From Pseudomonas wayambapalatensis (lineage in GTDB: Bacteria > Pseudomonadota > Gammaproteobacteria > Pseudomonadales > Pseudomonadaceae), in assembly GCA_014268975.2 (NCBI GenBank), contig CP077096.1:4687501-4751500 (forward strand): a stretch of 64,000 bases of DNA, written 5' to 3'. Made by a program: the position numbers and the translations under genes. Shown here piece by piece: positions 45,171 to 53,741 of the stretch (positions are counted from its first letter, which is position 1; the number at the start of each line of letters is the position of its first letter). The notes under the pieces are model-generated. The model worked only from the letters and a program-made list of their open reading frames with translations, was not told the origin of the DNA and did not search any database.

Positions 45171-46796
45171 ATGTCAGAAATGCAATCACTGCCCGCAACC
45201 GGCCAAGCCAATCTGCAAGTCGCGGACCTCGACCGCTTGTTCGACCCTGAAGGCATCCCCTTGGAGGGGGAGCACACGCATCTGGTGCTGGTGGTGGACG
45301 GCCATCACACCATCAAGTACCACCGCCTGCCACCACTCGAAGCACCGAAGCCCACCGGGCCCGAGTTGCGCTTCGAGGGCGGCGAGCACACCGCCATCGG
45401 CGACAACGTCCTGCTGCGCTTCACGGCCAACCAACCACCGATCGTGGCGCACCAGTCTCCGCTGCCGTTGCCCAACGGTCTGAGCCTGACCTACGGTCAG
45501 GTGGTTGCGCTGGGAGGTGACTTCTACGGCGTGCCGGAACGCCCCATCGCCGATGGAACAACACCCTCCGAGCGCATCGAACGCTTCGTCCAGGCTTTCG
45601 ACTCGCTGGCCCGCCTGCCCGCCTCCCGTGCCGAAGCCCAGGAAATTCTGGCGGTCATGCAGGAAGAGATCTCGGCGGCCAACCGCGCCATCAAGGACGG
45701 CCGTCAACCCCATGAAGCCTATGACGCACTGGGCGACAGCCTGTCGGCGCGCTGGAATCGCATCACCGGGGGCGGTAGCGTGGCTTCGGATCTCCTGCCA
45801 CTGGGTCGCTACCTGAAACTGGCCGCCAGCAACTGGGACCATTTCGGCCGGTCGGCCCTGCTGGCCTACCAGGCCGGTCACGGCGCAGCACTGCAACAGG
45901 CGCTGCGCGCCCGTGACAGCGGCGACGAACGCGACCTGCAACTGGCCTATGCCATGAACGCCTTCGCCGACCACTTCCTTACCGACCTGTTCTCCGCCGG
46001 CCACCTGCGTGTACCGCGCAAGGCCCTGGCCGACGCGGTCACGCCGAGCGATATCGGCTCGCTGGTGTCGCGCTTCATGCACGACGAGGACAGCAAGTAC
46101 GGCCTGCGCGTGCGCAATGCCGAAGGCGAGCAATGGCGCGCCTATGGTGACAAGCGTTATTTCGACAGCGTTGATGTGGCCAACCGGCGCCAGGTCGGGC
46201 GCGCGGTACAGCGTTCGGCCGACGAAGTGTTCCAGGTCTTCGACAAGGGGCGGGCCGCATCGCCGGAGCAGTACGCCGCCCTGCGTCTGACGCCAGACCT
46301 GCAGGCAGCCGAGCAGGACCTGGTCCCCGGCAATTTCGCTGCGCTCTACCGCCAGCAAGGCTCGACGGTACTGCGGCGCAAGAATGTGGCCGACCTCAAC
46401 GACCGCCAGTACACCAGTGACTGGTGGGGTTGGAGCAGCTACCTGCTGCTCAAGGACTACAAACCCAACCGCCCGACGGGCTTCATCGATGCCCCGGCAA
46501 CTTCACCGACCATCGTTGCCGGCGGCTGGCAGCGCCGCGAGCCGGATGGCCTGAACTGGCGCCAGGGTAATGCCGTGCGCTATGCCTTCAGTGTCGACGA
46601 TGGCGTCAACGAATCCTACATCGGCCCCTGGAACCCCTATACCGAGCTGGGCGAGCAGTTCCACCCGACCGTGCAGGTACCGCTCGATGCCCAACGTCGT
46701 GGGCGCAACCTGTTCCGCCAGTTCCGCGATGGCGCACCGGAGCTGATCGCGCGCCTAGACGGGCAGGCCACCACTTACATCGACCGTAACGCGTGA
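45171..46796 (+). CDS. Zinc phospholipase C-like protein under LexA control
   Basis: A 541-residue protein. Residues 215-305 carry a pattern like zinc-dependent phospholipase C/P1 nuclease: NWDHF (221-225), a His at 237, AFADHFLTDLFSAGHLR (264-280) and MHDED (303-307), giving the His/Asp set that could hold zinc. No signal peptide is seen, so it starts in the cytoplasm unless exported otherwise. A strand-rich N-terminal part (VLVVDGHHTIKYHRL) and a Trp-rich C-terminal part (SDWWGWSSYLLL, RNLFRQFRDGAPELIARL) have no domain I recognise. GGAG six bases before the ATG at 45171 favours it over 45159. Lipase activity is inferred, not shown. Confidence 0.65.
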   Translation: MSEMQSLPATGQANLQVADLDRLFDPEGIPLEGEHTHLVLVVDGHHTIKYHRLPPLEAPKPTGPELRFEGGEHTAIGDNVLLRFTANQPPIVAHQSPLPLPNGLSLTYGQVVALGGDFYGVPERPIADGTTPSERIERFVQAFDSLARLPASRAEAQEILAVMQEEISAANRAIKDGRQPHEAYDALGDSLSARWNRITGGGSVASDLLPLGRYLKLAASNWDHFGRSALLAYQAGHGAALQQALRARDSGDERDLQLAYAMNAFADHFLTDLFSAGHLRVPRKALADAVTPSDIGSLVSRFMHDEDSKYGLRVRNAEGEQWRAYGDKRYFDSVDVANRRQVGRAVQRSADEVFQVFDKGRAASPEQYAALRLTPDLQAAEQDLVPGNFAALYRQQGSTVLRRKNVADLNDRQYTSDWWGWSSYLLLKDYKPNRPTGFIDAPATSPTIVAGGWQRREPDGLNWRQGNAVRYAFSVDDGVNESYIGPWNPYTELGEQFHPTVQVPLDAQRRGRNLFRQFRDGAPELIARLDGQATTYIDRNA

Positions 46797-46810
46797 CAAG
46801 GAGGTCACCG

Positions 46811-46999
46811 ATGAATATCAGGATCAAACTGGAACTGGCTTCGGGCCAGTCGCTGCAAGGGATGCCGCTGGAGCTGCTGCGCGATGGGCAGGTGATCGGG
46901 CGAGCGCAGGTGGCGCGGGAGGGAGAGGTGTCGTTCGCGGTCGAGCCAGGCACAGGTGCGCTGGCGGTGCGCATGGATCGGACGGTGATCGGGGGCTGA
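46811..46999 (+). CDS. Small protein cotranscribed with the phospholipase-like gene
   Basis: A 62-residue ORF starting MNIRIKLELASGQSLQGMPL, with the strong ribosome site AAGGAGGT (46799-46806) right after the stop of the upstream gene. The alternating hydrophobic pattern (ELLRDGQVIGRAQVAREGEV) predicts a small beta-sandwich like carboxypeptidase-regulatory or transthyretin-like repeats. No function is known to me. The 14-base spacing makes it part of the LexA-controlled unit. It could be an inhibitor, chaperone or partner of the larger protein. Confidence 0.7.
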   Translation: MNIRIKLELASGQSLQGMPLELLRDGQVIGRAQVAREGEVSFAVEPGTGALAVRMDRTVIGG

Positions 47000-47003
47000 T
47001 TTT

Positions 47004-47044
47004 CGCGGCGCCTGCTTCACGGGCAAGTCGAAGCAGGCGCCGCG
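47004..47044. terminator. Hairpin closing the LexA-controlled unit and roxSR
   Basis: Perfect 14-base arms CGCGGCGCCTGCTT (47004-47017) and their inverse (47031-47044) enclose a 13-base loop containing GGGCAAGTCG, the same core as the gatB-distal repeat. It lies between the convergent small ORF and roxR and can act on both transcripts. Confidence 0.7.
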
Positions 47045-47057
47045 GTCTGTCGTCCGA

Positions 47058-47618
47058 TCAGCGCCGCACCGGCCGCTTCTGCAGCTTGCGCTGCAAGGTG
47101 CGCCGGTGCATGCCCAGCGCCCGCGCCGTCGCCGAGATATTGCCTTCGTGCTCGGTCAACACGCGCTGGATATGCTCCCACTGCAGGCGGTCCACCGACA
47201 TCGGGTTTTCCGGCACCAGGGTATCGAGGTCGGCATGTTCGGACAGCAGCGCCGCCAGCACATCGTCGGCGTCGGCCGGCTTGCACAGGTAGTTGCAGGC
47301 GCCGCGCTTGATCGCCTCGACCGCAGTGGCGATGCTGGAATAGCCGGTCAGGATCAGCACGCGCATCTCCGGGTCCAGTTCCAGCAGCTTGGGCAACAGG
47401 ACCAGGCCCGAATCACCTTCCATCTTCAGGTCGAGCGTGGCGTAGTCCGGCAAGTCCTGCTGAGCCAGGATCAACCCCTCCTCGGCACTCGAGGCGGTGC
47501 TCACCCGAAAACCGCGGCGGCTCATGGCACGGGCCATCACCCGGGTAAAGGTGGCGTCATCATCCACCAGCAGCAGGTGCGGCAGCTCTTCGCCTTCGAT
47601 CTGGTTCTCATCGCTCAT
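47058..47618 (-). CDS. roxR: Redox response regulator RoxR (RegA/PrrA/ActR family)
   Basis: A 186-residue response regulator. The receiver domain has the acidic pair VDDD near 18-21, phosphoacceptor Asp63 (YATLDLKMEGDSG) and the conserved Lys in YLCKPAD. A Fis-type helix-turn-helix forms the C-terminus (GNISATARALGMHRRTLQRK). In P. putida and P. aeruginosa RoxSR controls terminal oxidases, including the cyanide-insensitive oxidase. Its ATG overlaps the roxS stop by four bases, so kinase and regulator are coupled. Confidence 0.93.
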   Translation of the reverse strand: MSDENQIEGEELPHLLLVDDDATFTRVMARAMSRRGFRVSTASSAEEGLILAQQDLPDYATLDLKMEGDSGLVLLPKLLELDPEMRVLILTGYSSIATAVEAIKRGACNYLCKPADADDVLAALLSEHADLDTLVPENPMSVDRLQWEHIQRVLTEHEGNISATARALGMHRRTLQRKLQKRPVRR

Positions 47619-48874
47619 CGTTCATCTCCTCGCTTGCCATGGGGCAGGCGCAGCTCGGTCAGGGTGCCGCCCTCTTCATGACTATAGAGTTTCACCGAGC
47701 CCCCTGCGCGGGTCACGCTGGCCTTGCTCAGGAACAGGCCCAGGCCGAAGCCTTTGCCCTTGGTGGTAAAGAAGGGTTTGCCGATCGCCTCGGCGATGGC
47801 CACCGGTACGCCGGCGCCATGGTCGCGGATGCTGATCAGGATATCCTGGGCATCCCAGTCCAGACGCACTTCGAGGTCGTTCGGGCAGGCATCGGCGGCG
47901 TTGTTCAGCAGGTTGAGCAGCGCCTGGGTGAGGTCTGGTGGCGGAGTCAGCCGCGGCACCTCGCCATCGCGCAGGCGCTGGAAACGGTAACTGGCTTCCG
48001 GACGCATCAGGTGCCAGCGATTGAGCGCCTCGTCGAGCCATGCCGTGACATCCTGCTCCTGCACATTCATGCGTCGGTTGGCTTCGGCGGCACGCACCAG
48101 TTGCTGCAGCGTCTCCTTGCAAAGCTTGACCTGGTCCTGCAGCACCGCAAGGTCTTCCTGCAACTGCGGATCGGTATGGTCCTGGCGCATCTCGTTGATC
48201 AGCACGCTCATGGTCGCCAGCGGCGTGCCCAGCTCATGGGCGGCCCCGGCGGCCTGCGTTGCCACGGCCAGCAACTGTTCGTCGCGCAGGCTATCCTCGC
48301 GCCGCTCGGCACGCATCTGCTCCTGGCGGCGCAGTTCCTCGGCCATGCGCGCGGCAAAGAAGGTAATGACAGCAGCGGCCAGGGCGATGCTCAGCCACAT
48401 GCCATACACCTGCATGGTGTCACGTGCCAACGGCAGCGTCTCCAGCGGGTAGAACTGCACCAACAGCAGGCTGTAGGCAACCAGCGCAATGCCCGACAAC
48501 ACCAGTGAATAGATCCACGGCAGGGTCACGGCGGCAATCGCCAGCGGCACCAGGTAATAGGACACGAACGGGTTGGTCGAGCCCCCCGAGTAGTACAGCA
48601 GGGCGCTGTGGATCAGCAGGTCACAGGCCAGTTGCAGGGCGTATTCCATCTCCGTGACCGGCAAGGTCAGGCGCAGGCGCAAGGCGGTAAAGGCACACAG
48701 CAGCGACGACAGCGCGAGCGTTGCCGCCAGCGACAGCCACGGCAGCGGCAGCAGCTCGGTCCAGTAGGCCACGCCCACGGAGCCGGCCTGGGCGGCCAGG
48801 ACCAGGATGCGAATGATGGTCAGGCGCCAGAGGTTCTGACGGGTGGCGGACATTGGGTGTGCGGGGGCGAGCAT
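47615..48874 (-). CDS. roxS: Redox sensor histidine kinase RoxS (RegB/PrrB family)
   Basis: A 419-residue kinase with about six N-terminal helices. The quinone-site motif GGSTNPF lies at 97-103, within the RegB GGxxNPF pattern. The H-box is AAGAAHELGTPLATM with phosphorylated His213, and the ATP domain has LLNNAADAC, DHGAGVP and GFGLGLFLSKASV. Family members read the ubiquinone pool. RegB has a redox-active Cys just before its H-box; here the linker (RRQEQMRAERREDSLRDEQL, 182-201) has none. GGAG precedes the ATG at 48874; longer starts lack support. Confidence 0.92.
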   Translation of the reverse strand: MLAPAHPMSATRQNLWRLTIIRILVLAAQAGSVGVAYWTELLPLPWLSLAATLALSSLLCAFTALRLRLTLPVTEMEYALQLACDLLIHSALLYYSGGSTNPFVSYYLVPLAIAAVTLPWIYSLVLSGIALVAYSLLLVQFYPLETLPLARDTMQVYGMWLSIALAAAVITFFAARMAEELRRQEQMRAERREDSLRDEQLLAVATQAAGAAHELGTPLATMSVLINEMRQDHTDPQLQEDLAVLQDQVKLCKETLQQLVRAAEANRRMNVQEQDVTAWLDEALNRWHLMRPEASYRFQRLRDGEVPRLTPPPDLTQALLNLLNNAADACPNDLEVRLDWDAQDILISIRDHGAGVPVAIAEAIGKPFFTTKGKGFGLGLFLSKASVTRAGGSVKLYSHEEGGTLTELRLPHGKRGDER

Positions 48875-49073
48875 GAGCTCTCCTGATGAGTGCTCCAGGA
48901 CAATCGGCTGGAGTATACCGAAGCCAGGCGCCCCGCTGCAGCAATGCGGCAAAGCGCCACACTCTGTCACAAAGTCATGATGGCATTGTTGAACCCACTA
49001 CACTGTTTCCGGTCTGATGGGCCATGCGTGGAACGGACGTCATCCCCACGCTTTCTACTTGAAGGAGTCATAC

Positions 49074-49787
49074 ATGCACATTTCCCGTCGCAGCGCCGCG
49101 TTAGTCCTGTCTTGTGGCATGCTCGCCAGCCTGCCGGCCCTGGCCGCCGACGAGCCGCGCTACAACCAGGTATCGCTGCGCGCCGAGGTCAGCAAGGAAG
49201 TGGCCCGCGACCTGATGGTCGTCACCCTGTACAGCGAAGCGCAGAACACCGACCCGGGCAAGCTCGCCAAGCAGATCACCGAAACCATGAACAAGGCGGT
49301 CCAGCAGGCCCGCGAAGTCAAGGACGTGAAGATCAGCCAGGGCAGCCGTAACAGCTATCCGGTCTACGACACCAAGGGCCAGAAGATCACCGGCTGGCGC
49401 GAGCGCGCCGAGCTGCGCCTGGAAAGCGCCGACTTCCCGGCCCTGTCCAAACTCACCGGTGAGCTGCTGCAGGAACTGAAGATGGGCGGCATGGACTTCT
49501 CCATCGCCCCGGCCACCCGCAAGGCCAGTGAAGACGAGCTGCTCAAGGATGCGGTCAACGCCTTCAAGGCCCGCGCCCAACTGGCCACCGAAGCCCTCGG
49601 CGGCAAAGGCTACAAAGTGGTCAGCCTGAACCTCAACAGCAGCGGCTACCCGCGCCCTTACATGCGCAGCGCACCGATGGCGATGAAAGCCATGGCTGCG
49701 GATGAAGCCGCCTCGCCGGACATCGAAGCCGGCACCAGCGAAGTCAGCATGAATGCCGATGGGCTGATCGAAGTACAGATGCCGTGA
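49074..49787 (+). CDS. Periplasmic SIMPL-domain protein (DUF541)
   Basis: A 237-residue protein with a signal peptide (RRSAALVLSCGMLASLPALA, cut before ADEPRY). The mature part is one SIMPL/DUF541 domain with the repeated strand-helix pattern (VSLRAEVSKEVARDLMVVTL in part, ELRLESADFPALSKLTGELL, FKARAQLATEALGGKGYKVV). Family members form periplasmic rings or oligomers; BP26 of Brucella is the best known. The function in Pseudomonas is undefined. GAAGGAG precedes the ATG. It is divergent from roxS, and this neighbour pair is conserved in P. aeruginosa by gene order. Confidence 0.88.
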   Translation: MHISRRSAALVLSCGMLASLPALAADEPRYNQVSLRAEVSKEVARDLMVVTLYSEAQNTDPGKLAKQITETMNKAVQQAREVKDVKISQGSRNSYPVYDTKGQKITGWRERAELRLESADFPALSKLTGELLQELKMGGMDFSIAPATRKASEDELLKDAVNAFKARAQLATEALGGKGYKVVSLNLNSSGYPRPYMRSAPMAMKAMAADEAASPDIEAGTSEVSMNADGLIEVQMP

Positions 49788-49813
49788 TCGCGGCTGCGCT
49801 CGACTGAGCGACC

Positions 49814-49840
49814 GGGGCCACCTGCAAGGTGGCCCCTCTC
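49814..49840 (+). terminator. Hairpin after the SIMPL gene
   Basis: GGGGCCACCT (49814-49823) pairs perfectly with AGGTGGCCCC (49827-49836) over a three-base loop, followed by TCTC. The stem is strong but the T-run is poor. Confidence 0.65.
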
Positions 49841-50157
49841 CTGGCCACCGCACCTGTCGCAATGACAGCGGGGGCAATGGTCATCTCCAGCCTGCATCTG
49901 AATCTTCCTACGCACTGTTTCAGTGCAACCTACATCCCTTATCGCTTCGAAACATGTCGCAAAATGCCAGCTTTTTTCTTGCGCAAACGTTCAACCTGCG
50001 CAAAATTTACATGAATGCGACATCCATGTACGACCGTGCCACATTTCTGGCGCCGACTATCCTGTTGAGTGTTGCAATGGGTACACCCCCTGCATAAGTA
50101 TCCGCAGGTCGGCTCACGAGGCCACCTCAACTCAAAAATGACAACAATGAGGCCACC
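49841..50157 (+). promoter_or_regulatory. Leader/control region ahead of the dpp operon
   Basis: This stretch has no convincing gene. It contains three related repeats: TCGCAAAA (49957-49964), TGCGCAAA (49980-49987) and TGCGCAAAA (49997-50005), the last two 17 bp apart. The strongest -35-like element is TTGCGC (49979-49984) with only a weak -10 (AAAATT, 50002-50007). The repeats may be operators for a regulator such as the PsdR type that controls dpp genes in P. aeruginosa, whose gene is not in the window. No sigma-54 site is seen. Confidence 0.4.
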
Positions 50158-51783
50158 ATGCTCAAACACGCAGTCATTCCGTTCCTGGTAGGCGCAGGCC
50201 TGCTGGCTGGCGCCCCTGCAGCCCTCGCCGCGTCCAACCTGGTGTTCTGCTCCGAAGGCAGCCCCGCCGGTTTCGACCCGGGCCAATACACCACCGGAAC
50301 CGACTTCGACGCCTCGGCCGAAACGATCTTCAACCGCCTGACCCAGTTCGAGCGTGGCGGCACCGCCGTCATCCCCGGCCTGGCCACCAAATGGGACGTT
50401 TCCGAAGACGGCAAGACCTACACCTTCCACCTGCGTGAAGGGGTCAAGTTCCATACCACCGACTACTTCAAGCCGACTCGCGAATTCAACGCCGACGACG
50501 TGCTGTTCACCTTCAACCGCATGCTCGACAAGGACATGCCGTTCCGCAAGGCGTACCCCACCGAATTCCCGTACTTCACCGACATGGGCATGGACAAGAA
50601 CATCGCCAAGCTCGAGAAGCTCGACGATCACACCGTCAAGTTCACCCTCAACGAAGTGGACGCCGCGTTCATCCAGAACCTGGCGATGAGCTTCGCCTCG
50701 ATCCAGTCCGCCGAGTACGCCGACCAGTTGCTCAAGCAGGGCAAGGCCGCCGACATCAACCAGAAGCCGATCGGCACCGGGCCGTTCGTGTTCAACAGGT
50801 ACCAGAAGGACGCGCTGATCCGCTACAAGGGCAACAAGGACTACTGGAAACCGGACGACGTGAAGATCGACAACCTGGTCTTCGCTATCAGCACCGACGC
50901 CTCGGTGCGCATGCAGAAGCTCAAGCGTGACGAGTGCCAGGTCACCCTGTTCCCGCGCCCGGCCGATATCGAGCCACTGAAGAAGGATCCGAAGCTGCAG
51001 ATGCCTGAACAGGCCGGCTTCAACCTCGGCTACATCGCCTACAACGTGATGGACAAGATCAAGGGCAGCAACGAGCCCAACCCCATGGCCCAGCTCAAGG
51101 TGCGCCAGGCGCTGGACATGGCGGTGAACAAGCAGCAGATCATCGATTCGGTGTACCAGGGCGCCGGCCAGCTGGCAGTCAATGCCATGCCACCGACCCA
51201 GTGGTCCTACGACACCACCATCAAGGACGCCAAGTACGATCCGGAAAAAGCCAGGCAGTTGCTCAAGGAAGCCGGCGTCAAGGAAGGTACCGAGATCACC
51301 CTGTGGGCCATGCCGGTGCAACGCCCCTACAACCCCAACGCCAAGCTGATGGCCGAGATGCTGCAATCGGACTGGTCCAAGATCGGCATCAAGGCCAAGA
51401 TCGTCAGCTACGAATGGGGCGAATACATCAAGCGTTCCAAGGGCGGCGAAAACGGCGCCATGCTGATTGGCTGGAGCGGCGACAACGGTGACCCGGACAA
51501 CTGGCTCGGCACCCTGTTCGGCTGCGACGCACTGGAGGGCAACAACTTCTCCAAGTGGTGCTACAAGCCCTACGACGACATCATCAAGCAGGCCAAGGCC
51601 ACCTCCGACCAGGCCAAGCGCACCGAGCTGTACAAGCAGGCGCAGCACATCATCAAGGAGCAGGTGCCGATGACCCCCATCGCCCACTCCACGGTCTATC
51701 AGCCGATGAGTGCGAAAGTGAAGGACTTCAAGATCAGTCCGTTCGGACTGAACTCCTTCTATGGCGTAAGCGTGGAGAAATAG
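50158..51783 (+). CDS. Dipeptide ABC transporter binding protein, copy 1
   Basis: A 541-residue cluster-C solute-binding protein (DppA/OppA family). The signal peptide ends near GAPAALA (residue 24). The mature start, NLVFCSEGSPAGFDPGQYTT, and the interior DNGDPDNWLGTLFGCDA are typical of DppA. It captures short peptides in the periplasm for the DppBCDF permease encoded downstream. It is the first gene of the operon and is followed by a 9-bp hairpin. Copies 1 and 2 are clearly closer to each other than to copy 3. Ligand preference cannot be read from sequence. Confidence 0.92.
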   Translation: MLKHAVIPFLVGAGLLAGAPAALAASNLVFCSEGSPAGFDPGQYTTGTDFDASAETIFNRLTQFERGGTAVIPGLATKWDVSEDGKTYTFHLREGVKFHTTDYFKPTREFNADDVLFTFNRMLDKDMPFRKAYPTEFPYFTDMGMDKNIAKLEKLDDHTVKFTLNEVDAAFIQNLAMSFASIQSAEYADQLLKQGKAADINQKPIGTGPFVFNRYQKDALIRYKGNKDYWKPDDVKIDNLVFAISTDASVRMQKLKRDECQVTLFPRPADIEPLKKDPKLQMPEQAGFNLGYIAYNVMDKIKGSNEPNPMAQLKVRQALDMAVNKQQIIDSVYQGAGQLAVNAMPPTQWSYDTTIKDAKYDPEKARQLLKEAGVKEGTEITLWAMPVQRPYNPNAKLMAEMLQSDWSKIGIKAKIVSYEWGEYIKRSKGGENGAMLIGWSGDNGDPDNWLGTLFGCDALEGNNFSKWCYKPYDDIIKQAKATSDQAKRTELYKQAQHIIKEQVPMTPIAHSTVYQPMSAKVKDFKISPFGLNSFYGVSVEK

Positions 51784-51790
51784 TGCCCAG

Positions 51791-51816
51791 CCAGCCCCGC
51801 CATGTGACGGGGCTGG
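51791..51816 (+). other. Intercistronic stem-loop after binding-protein copy 1
   Basis: CCAGCCCCG (51791-51799) and CGGGGCTGG (51808-51816) form a perfect 9-bp stem with an eight-base loop, starting eight bases after the stop codon. No T-run follows. Confidence 0.6.
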
Positions 51817-51987
51817 CATGGGTTCGGCGAATTGTCGAAATTTCTCGGCAACATTCAGAAGTTTCTTACGCCACTAGACATATTCATTACCTGTCTCGCC
51901 CTTCCTGATGCCGCTAACGTCAGGAACGGGCTTCTGTTGCCGCCTGTTCAGTACGCGGCAGCGCAAACAGATGAGGAAAGGATCGCC

Positions 51988-53580
51988 ATGCGCCGTACCA
52001 CACTACTTGGCACCATGCTGGGCCTGGGCCTGCTCGGCCAGGCCATCGCTGCCCAGGCCAACAACCTCGTGTTCTGCTCCGAAGGCAGCCCGGCTGGCTT
52101 CGACACCGCCCAATACACCTCGGCCACCGACAACGACGCCGCCGAGCCCCTGTACAACCGCCTGGTCGAATTCGAGCGTGGCGGCACCGCTGTGCAGCCA
52201 GGCCTGGCCACCGACTGGCAGGCGTCCGAGGACGGCCTGCGCTACACCTTCCACCTGCGGCCTGGGGTGAAGTTCCACCACAACAAGGACTTCAAGCCCA
52301 CCCGCGACTTCAACGCCGACGACGTGCTGTTCACCTTCAATCGCATGCTCGACAAAGAGCATCCGTTCCGTAAGGCCTACCCCACCGAGTTCCCCTACTT
52401 CATCAGCATGGGCCTGGACAAGAACATCGCCAAGGTCGAGAAAACCGACCCGCTCACGGTGGTTTTCACCCTCAACAAGGTCGATGCCGCGTTCATCCAG
52501 AACATCGCCATGGCCTTCGCGTCCATCCTCTCCGCCGAATACGCCGAGCACCTGTTGGCGACCGGCAGGCCCAGCGATATCAACCAGAAGCCGATCGGCA
52601 CCGGCCCGTTCGTGTTCCAGCGCTACCAGAAGGACTCGCAGATCCGCTTCAAGGGCAACAAGGACTACTGGGCCCCTGACCGGGTGAAGATCGACAACCT
52701 GGTGTTCTCTATCAACATCGACCCTTCGGTGCGTATCCAGAAACTGCGCCGCAACGAGTGCCAGGTCACCCTTCATCCACGCCCGGCCGATCTCCCTGCG
52801 CTCAAGCAGGACGGCAAGCTGCAGATCATGACGCAGCCCGGCTTCAACCTCGGCTACATCGCCTACAACACCCAGCATCCACCGTTCGATCGACTTGAAG
52901 TGCGCCAGGCGATGGACATGGCGGTCAACAAGCAGGCGATCATCCAGGCGGTCTACCAGGACGCCGGGCAAGTGGCAGTCAACGCCATGCCGCCCACCCA
53001 ATGGTCCTACGACGATACGCTCAAGGACGCGCCGTTCGATCCGCAAAAAGCCAAGCAGTTGCTGGAGCAAACCGGGGTCAAGCCAGGCACGGAAATCACC
53101 CTCTGGGCCATGCCGGTGCAACGCCCCTACAACCCCAACGCCAAGCTCATGGCTGAAATGCTCCAGGCCGACTGGAGCAAGCTCGGCTTCAAGGTCCGTA
53201 TCGTCAGCTACGAATGGGGCGAATACCTCAAGCGCATGAAAAATGGCGAACACGACATCGCCCTGATCGGTTGGACCGGCGACAACGGTGACCCGGACAA
53301 CTGGCTCGGCACCCTGTTCAGTTGCGATGCCATTGGCAGCAACAACTACTCGCAGTGGTGCGACAGCCAGTACGACGAACTGGTCAAGAAGGCCAAGCAG
53401 GTCACCGACCGCGAACAGCGCACCCACCTCTACCAGCAGGCCCAACAACGCCTCAAGCAGCAGGTACCGATTACCCCGGTGGCCCATTCGACGGTCAACC
53501 AACCCCTCAGCATCAGTGTGAAAGACTTCAAGGTCAGCCCCTTCGGACGCAACGTTTTCTCCGGCGTCAGCATCGATTGA
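51988..53580 (+). CDS. Dipeptide ABC transporter binding protein, copy 2
   Basis: A 530-residue DppA-like protein with signal peptide MRRTTLLGTMLGLGLLGQAI and mature start NNLVFCSEGSPAGFDTAQYT. It repeats long blocks of copy 1, including VNAMPPTQWSYDDTLKDA and ALIGWTGDNGDPDNWLGTLF. The ATG at 51988 is preceded by GAGGAAAGG; an in-frame reading from 51832 lacks a signal peptide at its start and is rejected. A 204-base gap separates it from copy 1, long enough for its own promoter, though none is obvious. Confidence 0.92.
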   Translation: MRRTTLLGTMLGLGLLGQAIAAQANNLVFCSEGSPAGFDTAQYTSATDNDAAEPLYNRLVEFERGGTAVQPGLATDWQASEDGLRYTFHLRPGVKFHHNKDFKPTRDFNADDVLFTFNRMLDKEHPFRKAYPTEFPYFISMGLDKNIAKVEKTDPLTVVFTLNKVDAAFIQNIAMAFASILSAEYAEHLLATGRPSDINQKPIGTGPFVFQRYQKDSQIRFKGNKDYWAPDRVKIDNLVFSINIDPSVRIQKLRRNECQVTLHPRPADLPALKQDGKLQIMTQPGFNLGYIAYNTQHPPFDRLEVRQAMDMAVNKQAIIQAVYQDAGQVAVNAMPPTQWSYDDTLKDAPFDPQKAKQLLEQTGVKPGTEITLWAMPVQRPYNPNAKLMAEMLQADWSKLGFKVRIVSYEWGEYLKRMKNGEHDIALIGWTGDNGDPDNWLGTLFSCDAIGSNNYSQWCDSQYDELVKKAKQVTDREQRTHLYQQAQQRLKQQVPITPVAHSTVNQPLSISVKDFKVSPFGRNVFSGVSID

Positions 53581-53596
53581 CCCTGTATCGCCAGAC

Positions 53597-53617
53597 CGGG
53601 AGTACCCCCCACTCCCG
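53597..53617 (+). other. Intercistronic stem-loop after binding-protein copy 2
   Basis: CGGGAGT (53597-53603) and ACTCCCG (53611-53617) form a perfect 7-bp stem with a seven-base, C-rich loop, 16 bases after the stop codon. Confidence 0.55.
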
Positions 53618-53741
53618 CGACCGCGTGCAGCCCGGATTTGCCTGGCAATCCCAGGTGAACACCCGCAGTACCGCGTCACCGAGCCAAGCCCGACCCACAA
53701 GATCGGGCCACAGATATAAGAATAGAAAGGGAGCTTTAACC

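Noticed and set aside
49829..50141. Two short overlapping ORFs (61 and 72 codons) in the leader before the dpp operon
   Set aside because: No ribosome site, no coding-like composition, and they cover the likely promoter region.
52003..53700. Open frame opposite binding-protein copy 2, similar to one opposite copy 1 (49939-51819)
   Set aside because: The two antisense frames resemble each other only because the sense genes are paralogues.
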